A stretch of DNA of 10,891 nt from the NCBI GenBank assembly GCA_002304945.1, contig DBPQ01000043.1:1-10891 (forward strand), in the 5' to 3' direction. The position numbers were made by a program, and so were the translations under genes. This DNA comes from Actinomycetales bacterium UBA1416. GTDB taxonomy: Bacteria > Actinomycetota > Actinomycetes > Actinomycetales > Actinomycetaceae. A model generated the notes under the pieces. The model was not told where the DNA came from. It did not search any database and worked only from the letters and a program-made list of their open reading frames with translations. Shown here piece after piece: positions 1 to 5,153 of this stretch (positions are counted from its first letter, which is position 1; the number at the start of each line of letters is the position of its first letter).

Positions 1-1013
1 TTGCCGTTGCGGGTCTGCAGCATGAACAGGCGACCCTTTTCGATGGTGAACTCCATGTCCTGGAGGTCCTTGTAGTGGGTCTCCAGCTTGGTCGCGATCT
101 CGGAGAGCTGCTTGTAGGACTCGGGCATGATCCGCTCCAGGGCCTCGATGGGCTCGACCTTGCGGATCCCGGCCACCACGTCCTCACCCTGGGCGTTCAG
201 CAGGAAGTCTCCCACCAGGCGCTTCTCGCCGGTGTTGTAGTCGCGGGTGAAGGCCACGCCGGTCCCGGAGTCGTCCCCCATGTTCCCGAAGCACATCGCC
301 TGGACGTTGACCGCGGTGCCCAGGTCGTGGGGGATCTTCTCGCGGTTGCGATAGACGATGGCGCGCTCGTTCATCCAGGAGCGGAACACCGCCAGGACCG
401 CCTCGCGGAGCTGCTCATGCACATCCTGCGGGAAGTCGACGCCCTTCTCGTCCCGGTATTTGGCCTTGAAGATCTCGACGACGTCCTTGAGGGCCTCGGC
501 CGACAGCTTGGAGTCCTCGGTGACGCCCTCGGACCGCTTCTTGGCGTGGAAGAGCTTCTCGAACTCGCCCTTGGGCACGTCCATGACCACGTCCGAGAAC
601 ATCATGATGAAGCGACGGTAGGCGTCGTAGGCGAAGCGGGGGTTCTTCGACTGCTCGATCAGGCCCTGGACCGTCACGTCGTTGAGGCCCAGGTTGAGGA
701 TCGTGTCCATCATGCCGGGCATCGAGAACTTCGCGCCGGAGCGGACCGAGAACAGCAGCGGCTCGGCCGGGTCCCCGAAGGTACGGCCGATGACGCCCTG
801 CACGTCCTCCAGGGCGGCGGTCACCTGGCCGGGAAGCTCCGCGGGAACCTCGCCGTGCTTCATGTACCAGCGGCAGGCGTCGGTGGTGATGGTGAAGCCG
901 GGCGGGACGGGCAGGCCGATGTTGGTCATCTCGGCAAGGTTCGCGCCCTTGCCTCCCAACAGGTCCTTCTGGTCCTTGTCACCCTCGCTGAACTTGTAGA
1001 CGTACTTGGTCAT
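1..1013 (-). CDS. ppdK: Pyruvate phosphate dikinase, N-terminal part (runs off left edge)
   Basis: Cytoplasmic enzyme interconverting pyruvate + ATP + Pi and phosphoenolpyruvate + AMP + PPi; in heterotrophic actinobacteria it serves gluconeogenic or PPi-linked glycolytic carbon flow. The 337 visible codons cover the ATP-grasp nucleotide-binding domain. The start MTKYVYKFSEG and early LLGGKGANLAEM are typical of PPDK, as is VRSGAKFSMPGMMDTILNLG (about residues 91-110). The fragment ends in QTRNGK, the usual end of the nucleotide-binding domain. The family is about 870-900 residues, so the swivelling phospho-His domain and the PEP/pyruvate barrel lie outside the window. The ATG at 1013 is preceded by GAAAGG at good spacing. 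It is transcribed leftwards, separated from the upstream csbD-like gene by a strong hairpin, so it has its own promoter. The family call is firm; the symbol follows common usage. Confidence 0.97.
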   Translation of the reverse strand, partial: MTKYVYKFSEGDKDQKDLLGGKGANLAEMTNIGLPVPPGFTITTDACRWYMKHGEVPAELPGQVTAALEDVQGVIGRTFGDPAEPLLFSVRSGAKFSMPGMMDTILNLGLNDVTVQGLIEQSKNPRFAYDAYRRFIMMFSDVVMDVPKGEFEKLFHAKKRSEGVTEDSKLSAEALKDVVEIFKAKYRDEKGVDFPQDVHEQLREAVLAVFRSWMNERAIVYRNREKIPHDLGTAVNVQAMCFGNMGDDSGTGVAFTRDYNTGEKRLVGDFLLNAQGEDVVAGIRKVEPIEALERIMPESYKQLSEIATKLETHYKDLQDMEFTIEKGRLFMLQTRNG

Positions 1014-1047
1014 CTGTCGGCCTTTCGAGCTCTCATCGGTGCGACGT

Positions 1048-1076
1048 TGCATACCCATCCAGACTACCGTGGATGG
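1048..1076 (-). promoter_or_regulatory. Putative ppdK promoter/operator region with dyad CCATCCA-N8-TGGATGG
   Basis: On the plus strand, 1055-1061 (CCATCCA) and 1070-1076 (TGGATGG) are perfect 7-bp inverted repeats around an 8-base spacer. Read on the minus strand, the dyad overlaps a TAGTCT hexamer (1066 to 1061) and is followed by TATGCA (1053 to 1048). Either could be a -10 box for ppdK, leaving a leader of about 30-40 bases with an SD. No convincing -35 is visible; TTGGGG at 1091 to 1086 is the nearest, with a long 19-base spacer. The dyad may be a repressor site or a leader hairpin. Regulation is inference. Confidence 0.35.
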
Positions 1077-1100
1077 CTGCCACGCCCCCAAAGCGGACGA

Positions 1101-1134
1101 CGAGGGGCCCCCGGCTCGCACCGGGGGCCCCTCG
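1101..1134 (-). terminator. GC-rich hairpin terminator after the csbD-like gene
   Basis: Arms 1101-1114 (CGAGGGGCCCCCGG) and 1121-1134 are a perfect 14-bp inverted repeat around the 6-base loop CTCGCA. It begins 12 bases after the stop codon of the csbD-like gene on the minus strand and lies upstream of ppdK. There is no T-tract, which is common for intrinsic terminators in high-GC actinobacteria. It should insulate ppdK from read-through of the stress gene. Confidence 0.75.
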
Positions 1135-1146
1135 CGTGTCAGTCGG

Positions 1147-1338
1147 TCAGGTCAGGTCCCGCTTGACGTCGCGCATCGCGTCGCCCGCGTCGTCGGCCGC
1201 GTTCTTGACGTCGGCCTCCACCTGGTCCTTCTTCCCCTCGGCCTCGAGGCGCTCGTTGTCGGTGAGGTCGCCCCACTCCTCCTTGGCCTTGCCGGCCATC
1301 TTCTCGGCGCCGTGCTTGATGTCGTCTCCGATACCCAT
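1147..1338 (-). CDS. CsbD-family small stress protein
   Basis: A 63-residue hydrophilic, highly charged protein, full length for the CsbD family (about 55-70 residues). The N-terminus MGIGDDIKHGAEKMAGKAKE and the following EEWGDLTDNERLEAEGKKDQ match the family pattern of a short amphipathic helix pair (KxxAEKxxGKxKExxGxxTxxxxxxxEGKxxQ). It has no membrane segment or signal peptide and is rich in Asp, Lys and Ala. CsbD is part of the sigma-B general stress response in Bacillus; its biochemical role is unknown. The ATG at 1338 has AAAGGA about 8 bases upstream. It is monocistronic: divergent from the amidotransferase gene and closed by the hairpin at 1101-1134. I looked for a GTTT/GGGTAT sigma-B-type promoter upstream and did not find a clear one. 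Family call firm, function unknown. Confidence 0.9.
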   Translation of the reverse strand: MGIGDDIKHGAEKMAGKAKEEWGDLTDNERLEAEGKKDQVEADVKNAADDAGDAMRDVKRDLT

Positions 1339-1416
1339 TGTGATGTCCTTTCAGAGGCTGTCGACCCGTTCTGTTGCGTGGGTCACATCCTTCACCGTAC
1401 AAGCCGTCTCACGCTC

Positions 1417-1450
1417 CCGCATCCGGAGGAGGCCGGGCCCACGGATGCGG
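1417..1450 (+). promoter_or_regulatory. Perfect 9-bp inverted repeat enclosing SD and start codon of the amidotransferase gene
   Basis: CCGCATCCG at 1417-1425 and CGGATGCGG at 1442-1450 are exact reverse complements, separated by 16 bases. The SD-like GGAGGAGG (1425-1432) sits almost entirely in the loop, and the ATG at 1445-1447 is inside the 3' arm. In RNA this stem would bury the start codon; in DNA it could be an operator in the 106-base divergent region between the csbD-like gene and the amidotransferase. If translation starts at the GTG at 1463, the dyad lies wholly in the leader. The repeat is visible; its role is inference. Confidence 0.45.
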
Positions 1451-2206
1451 CACCATGTCCCCGTGTCCCACCGCTTCCTGTTCCTCGCCTCACGCCCGGA
1501 GGACGAGGTGGCCGACGACGAGTACGCCTCCCTCCTCCGGCTGGGTGACCTCCGGGAGGATGAGTTGGTGCGCGTCCGGATGGAGGCCGGGCCGCTGCCG
1601 GACATCGACCTGGACGCCGTCACCGGCGTCGTCCTCGGCGGCTCGCCTTTCACGTCCTCCATCCCCCACTCCCGGAAGTCCGCCACCCAGCGCCGGGTGG
1701 AGGCGGAACTCGAACCCGTGCTCGCCGAGGTGCTCGAGCGGGACATGCCGTTCCTCGGCATCTGCTACGGGGTCGGCTCGATGGGGATGGTGGCGGGCGG
1801 CGTCGTCGACTCGACGTACCGGGAGGACACCGGACCCGTCACGGTCACCCTCACCGGGGCCGGGCTCGCCGACGACGTCGCCCGGGCCCTCCCGCCGTCG
1901 TTCGACGCGTTCGTCGGCCACACCGAGGCGTTCCGGTTCCCACCGCCCGGAGCGGCGGTGCTGGCGGGTTCGGCGACGTGCCCCGTCCAGCTCCTGCGGC
2001 TCCGCCGGAACGTGTACATCACCCAGTTCCACCCGGAGATGTCCCACGCCTCGCTGACCGTGCGCATCCGGGCCTACAAGCACCACGGGTACTTCGCGCC
2101 CGAGACGGCGGAGCACCTGATCGCCGGGACCGCCGGCGTGGACGTCTCCGCCGCCCACGCCCTCATCCCGGCCTGGCTGGAGCACGCCCGCCGGGCCGGG
2201 GGTTAA
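1445..2206 (+). CDS. Class I glutamine amidotransferase domain protein (GuaA-like GATase)
   Basis: Stand-alone cytoplasmic protein with a class I glutamine amidotransferase fold, 253 residues. The nucleophile elbow is FLGICYG with Cys107, and QFHPEMS supplies His196 and Glu198, so the Cys-His-Glu triad is complete. GVVLGGSPF (about residues 60-68) is the oxyanion-side glycine motif. There is no synthetase domain, so this is not GMP synthase; such proteins are often annotated as GMP-synthase-like, and the real amino acceptor, if any, is unknown. I used the ATG at 1445 because GGAGGAGG lies 12 bases upstream. The GTG at 1463 (protein starting VSHRFLFLASR) is a real alternative, since relatives as I remember them begin just before FLFLA, but it has no SD. 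The next operon starts 64 bases downstream. Substrate unassigned. Confidence 0.88.
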   Translation: MRHHVPVSHRFLFLASRPEDEVADDEYASLLRLGDLREDELVRVRMEAGPLPDIDLDAVTGVVLGGSPFTSSIPHSRKSATQRRVEAELEPVLAEVLERDMPFLGICYGVGSMGMVAGGVVDSTYREDTGPVTVTLTGAGLADDVARALPPSFDAFVGHTEAFRFPPPGAAVLAGSATCPVQLLRLRRNVYITQFHPEMSHASLTVRIRAYKHHGYFAPETAEHLIAGTAGVDVSAAHALIPAWLEHARRAGG

Positions 2207-2211
2207 CCCCC
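2198..2211. repeat. Perfect 14-bp palindrome GGGGGTTAACCCCC
   Basis: An uninterrupted self-complementary sequence spans the TAA stop of the amidotransferase gene. It cannot form a hairpin with a proper loop, so it is a poor terminator. It is centred about 66 bases upstream of the histidine kinase start codon, where an activator or autoregulatory site could sit. It may also be chance in such a GC-rich region. Confidence 0.4.
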
Positions 2212-2234
2212 ACGGAATCGGGTGGCCCGCCCCG

Positions 2235-2263
2235 TTCTGCGCCGTCCGCCCCCGTCCTAGGCT
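2235..2263 (+). promoter_or_regulatory. Candidate promoter of the kinase-regulator operon, likely leaderless
   Basis: A TAGGCT hexamer at 2258-2263 fits the TAnnnT -10 consensus of actinobacterial housekeeping promoters. It ends 7 bases before the ATG at 2271, so the transcript would begin at or one base before the start codon. A poor -35, TTCTGC (2235-2240), lies 17 bases upstream. No real SD precedes the ATG, only CGGGGAC. Leaderless mRNAs with this spacing are well documented in Mycobacterium and Streptomyces. Confidence 0.5.
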
Positions 2264-2270
2264 CGGGGAC

Positions 2271-3533
2271 ATGACCACCACTGCTCCCCCAGTCCGCCCC
2301 GCCGCCCATCGCGGCCTCCTCTCAGACGCCCTCCCCGGGATGGCGAACGTCATGGTGTCCTTCGCACTCGCCCTCACCTGGGGAATCGCCATGGTCATCG
2401 CGATCGGGGTCGGCGTCGGGCTGGTGCCCGTGTTCGGCATCGGGTTGGCGGTCCTGTTCGGCGTCCTGTGGCTGGCGCGCCTGGCCTTCGCCGCTGAGCG
2501 CCGCCGGGCCCGCGCCGTGTACGACCTCCCGGTCCCCGACCTCTCCACCTGGCCCACCCGGCCGGGTGAGAACGCCCTGGGGCGCGCCTGGCGCCCCATC
2601 TGGAACGGCGAGTACTGGCGTTCCTTCGCCCACCACGTCCTGAAGCTCCTCCTCGGCCTCACCGGAGGCTCGATCGTGCTGTGGCTCGCCACCACCGGGG
2701 TCGCGGGACTGACGGTGCCGGGCACCGGGGCCGTCTCGTTCGAGGTCCTTCCCGGCGCCCTCATCCTGCCCTCCTGGGCCCCCGGGGTGGGTGCCGCGTT
2801 CCTCCTGCTCGCGCTCGCCGTCCTGTGGGGCGCCGCGCTCATCGACCGCGCGCTCGACGCCGCCCTGCTGTCCGTGCCCGCCGAGCAGCTCCAGCGGCGC
2901 GTGCTGGCCCTCGAGGACGCCCGGGAGGGCGCCGAGCGGGCCGCCGCCGCCGAGCGCGCCCGCATCGAGCGGGACCTGCACGACGGCGCCCAACCGCGCC
3001 TCGTCAACCTCGCCATGACGCTCGGGATGGCGAGATCGAAGCTCGACACCGACCCCGAGGCCGCGCGCGCCATGATCGACGAGGCCCACTCCGAGGCGAA
3101 AGCCGCGGTCAACGACCTGCGGCAGCTCGCCCGGGGCATCCACCCCGCGGTCCTCACCGACCGGGGCCTCGACGCCGCCCTCTCGGCCCTCGCCGCCGCC
3201 TCCCCCATCCCCGTGCGGGTCCGGGTGGACCTCGCCGAGCGGCTGCCCCGCACCCTGGAGTCGACCGCCTACTTCGTGGTGGCCGAGGCCCTCACCAACG
3301 TGGCCAAGCACTCCCGCGCCACCCACGCCGAGGTGGTGGTGACCCGGGATGCCGGCCGCGCCCGCGTCGTCGTCTTCGACAACGGCACCGGGGGCGCCCA
3401 CATCACCCCGGGCACGGATTCCACCGGCCTCGCCGGCCTCGCCGAGCGGGTGCGCGCCGCCCAGGGCACGCTGACGATCTCCAGCCCGGTGGGCGGGCCC
3501 ACCCTCATCACCGTGGAGCTCCCGTGCGCCTGA
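2271..3533 (+). CDS. Membrane sensor histidine kinase, HisKA_3 / NarL-partner type
   Basis: A 420-residue kinase that autophosphorylates on His and passes phosphate to the regulator encoded next. Four hydrophobic segments at about residues 25-47, 50-70, 122-145 and 172-192 form a membrane domain resembling the actinobacterial putative-sensor domain placed before HisKA_3. A short coiled linker (VPAEQLQRRVLALEDAREG) follows. The dimerisation motif RIERDLHDGAQPRLV carries phospho-acceptor His237 and Gln241, the residue linked to phosphatase activity in DesK-type kinases; Pro242 is where Gln or Ala is more usual. The ATPase domain has the N box EALTNVAKHS (Asn343), FDNGTGG (Asp370) and GLAGLAERV. 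There is no large extracellular domain, so the signal is probably sensed in or at the membrane, or through the partner surface protein. It overlaps the regulator gene by 10 bases, so translation is coupled. The signal is unknown. Confidence 0.95.
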   Translation: MTTTAPPVRPAAHRGLLSDALPGMANVMVSFALALTWGIAMVIAIGVGVGLVPVFGIGLAVLFGVLWLARLAFAAERRRARAVYDLPVPDLSTWPTRPGENALGRAWRPIWNGEYWRSFAHHVLKLLLGLTGGSIVLWLATTGVAGLTVPGTGAVSFEVLPGALILPSWAPGVGAAFLLLALAVLWGAALIDRALDAALLSVPAEQLQRRVLALEDAREGAERAAAAERARIERDLHDGAQPRLVNLAMTLGMARSKLDTDPEAARAMIDEAHSEAKAAVNDLRQLARGIHPAVLTDRGLDAALSALAAASPIPVRVRVDLAERLPRTLESTAYFVVAEALTNVAKHSRATHAEVVVTRDAGRARVVVFDNGTGGAHITPGTDSTGLAGLAERVRAAQGTLTISSPVGGPTLITVELPCA

Positions 3534-4168
3534 TCATCGCCGAGGACTCGGTCCTCCTCCGCGCGGGCCTCGAACGCCTGCTCACCGACGCCGGCCACGA
3601 GGTGGTCGCCTCGCTCGGCACCGCGGACGGCCTCGTCCGCACCGCCCTCGAGCTGCGGCCCGACCTCTCGATCGTGGACGTGCGCATGCCGCCCACCTTC
3701 ACGGACGAGGGCGTCCGGGCCGCCGTCGAGCTGCGCCACCGGAACCCGGACGCCACGATCCTGGTCCTCAGCCAGTACGTGGAGGAGAGGTACGCCTCCG
3801 AGTTGATCGCCAGCTCCACCCGCGGCCTCGGCTACCTCCTCAAGGAACGCGTGGCGGACGTCGAGGAGTTCCTCGACGCCGTCGCCGCCGTGGCCGACGG
3901 CGGGACCGCCCTGGATCCGGAGGTGGTCTCGCAGATCGTCGTCCGGTCCCGGCGGCGCGACGTCATCGCCCAGCTCACCGCCCGGGAGCGCGACGTGCTC
4001 GAGCTCATGGCCCAGGGGCGGTCCAACTCCGCGATCGCGGGGAGCCTGTACGTCTCGGAGGGCTCGGTCGAGAAGCACGTCACCTCCATCTTCTCCAAGC
4101 TCGGCCTCACCGCGGACGAGGCGGGCAACCGCCGCGTCCTGGCCGTCCTGCGTTACCTCGAGTCCTGA
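3524..4168 (+). CDS. LuxR/NarL-family response regulator
   Basis: DNA-binding partner of the kinase just upstream, 214 residues. The receiver domain (about 1-125) has the acidic pair Glu7-Asp8, phospho-acceptor Asp52 in SIVDVRMPP, switch Ser83 in LVLSQY and Lys107 in YLLKERV. The LuxR helix-turn-helix domain (about 148-205) includes LTARERDVLELMAQGRSN and VSEGSVEKHVTSIFSKLGL. All key residues are present, so it should be phosphorylation-competent. It starts at GTG 3524, inside the last codons of the kinase gene, with GGAG 5 bases upstream. The DUF4097-like gene begins 12 bases after its stop. Autoregulation through the region near 2198-2263 is plausible but unproven. Confidence 0.96.
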   Translation: MRLIIAEDSVLLRAGLERLLTDAGHEVVASLGTADGLVRTALELRPDLSIVDVRMPPTFTDEGVRAAVELRHRNPDATILVLSQYVEERYASELIASSTRGLGYLLKERVADVEEFLDAVAAVADGGTALDPEVVSQIVVRSRRRDVIAQLTARERDVLELMAQGRSNSAIAGSLYVSEGSVEKHVTSIFSKLGLTADEAGNRRVLAVLRYLES

Positions 4169-4180
4169 AGGAGGACCACC

Positions 4181-5128
4181 ATGTCGACCCCACCAACCCC
4201 CCAGCAGTGGCCCGGCGGCCAGCAGTGGCAGTCGCCGCCGCGTGAGAAGGCCCCCGATCCGATCCCGGGTGCCGTGGGCCCCCGGTCGCGCGGACTGCGG
4301 GCCGCGATCGTCGCCGTCGGTGCGGCGGTGACGGTCCTGGCCGTCGCGGCGGGCGGCGCGGGCGCCGTCGCGCGCACCCACGTCCACCCGGCCAGCGGTG
4401 TCGCGGGATCCGAGCCGGCGGACTCGGTCGTCGCCCTGGAGATCGAGGCCGGGGTACACGACGTCGTCATCAGCACCCACTCCGGCACCGCCATCGAGTG
4501 GGAGGCCCAGTGGCGCGGTGATCCCGACGCCGTCGACATCGTGGAACGCCGCGGCTCCACCCTCGCCTTCACCGTGGACGACGACCGCTGGGACTGGAGC
4601 TGGGACTGGGACTGGTTCGATCCGCGGGACGAACGGCGCACCCTCACGATCCGGGTCCCGGAAGGGCTCGCACCCGACCTGGACCTCGACGCCGGGGCCG
4701 GGCGGGTGACGGTCGACGGCGACTGGGGGTCCACCCTGGTCCGCTCGGGCGTCGGGGACGTCCAGCTCAGCGGCACGGCCGAGTCGCTCCGCGTGGAGTC
4801 AGGGGTCGGCCGGGTGGAGGCGGACATGGCGGTGGACGGCCCGGTGGACGTCGAGGGAGGGGTCGGCACCACGCGGCTCGACCTCGGCACCACCACCGCC
4901 CCCCAGTCCGTCACGATCGACGGCGGCGTGGGCACCGTGACCGTCCTCCTGCCCGTGTTGCGGCAGGGCTACTCCTTCGCCAGCGACGCCCAGAGCGGGA
5001 TCGGCACCGTGACGATGGATGCCCCACCGGCGGACCCCCGCGGACTGCGGACCGACGGCCAGGTGCCGGTGTCCCTCTCCGCGGGCGTCGGAACGGTGAC
5101 GGTCATGGAGTCCACCTCCGCGCACTGA
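4181..5128 (+). CDS. Membrane-anchored DUF4097-like beta-solenoid surface protein
   Basis: A 315-residue protein. A Pro/Gln-rich cytoplasmic N-terminus (about 1-36) precedes one membrane segment (about 41-64), leaving a large extracytoplasmic C-terminal part. From residue 172 a short motif, G-V/I/A-G-x-V/T, recurs seven times (Gly172, 190, 208, 227, 249, 273, 302), at first every 18-19 residues and then more loosely. This is the rung pattern of the DUF4097/putative-adhesin beta-helix. An unusual Trp/Asp run, WDWSWDWDWF, lies at residues 137-146. GGAGG lies just upstream and only 12 bases separate it from the regulator gene, so it is the third gene of the operon. By analogy with other envelope two-component systems having a membrane partner (for example LiaF with LiaSR), it may be a target or an accessory sensor; there is no sequence homology to LiaF that I can see. 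Molecular function unknown. Confidence 0.85.
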   Translation: MSTPPTPQQWPGGQQWQSPPREKAPDPIPGAVGPRSRGLRAAIVAVGAAVTVLAVAAGGAGAVARTHVHPASGVAGSEPADSVVALEIEAGVHDVVISTHSGTAIEWEAQWRGDPDAVDIVERRGSTLAFTVDDDRWDWSWDWDWFDPRDERRTLTIRVPEGLAPDLDLDAGAGRVTVDGDWGSTLVRSGVGDVQLSGTAESLRVESGVGRVEADMAVDGPVDVEGGVGTTRLDLGTTTAPQSVTIDGGVGTVTVLLPVLRQGYSFASDAQSGIGTVTMDAPPADPRGLRTDGQVPVSLSAGVGTVTVMESTSAH

Positions 5129-5153
5129 CGCCGAGGCTCAGCCGAGCGCGGAG
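5116..5153. terminator. Hairpin shared by the convergent ends of the DUF4097-like gene and clpC
   Basis: CTCCGCGC (5116-5123) and GCGCGGAG (5146-5153) are perfect 8-bp arms. Inside them CTGA (5125-5128) pairs with TCAG (5138-5141), so the stop codon of the plus-strand gene pairs with that of clpC. Below this, GCC and GGC can extend the stem. The genes are only 9 bases apart, and this is the sole candidate for ending either transcript. No T-tract is present on either side. Confidence 0.55.

Noticed and set aside
75..1166. A 363-codon plus-strand frame opposite ppdK
   Set aside because: The minus strand gives unmistakable PPDK sequence; this frame has the same low-complexity shadow composition.
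1394..1399. TACGGT as a -10 box for the csbD-like gene
   Set aside because: No -35 or sigma-B-type partner at suitable spacing; indistinguishable from chance.
1073..1444. N-terminal extension of the amidotransferase back to 1073
   Set aside because: It would run over the csbD-like gene and its terminator, has no domain, and the SD and family start point lie at 1425-1463.
2986..2988. Pro242 after HDGAQ in the kinase as a disabling change
   Set aside because: His237, Gln241, Asn343 and Asp370 are all present, and variation at this position is likely within actinobacterial HisKA_3 kinases; no reason to call it inactive.
1490..3253. Long minus-strand frame opposite the amidotransferase and kinase genes
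   Set aside because: Arg/Ala/Gly/Pro-rich shadow without motifs, covering two genes with complete catalytic motifs on the plus strand.
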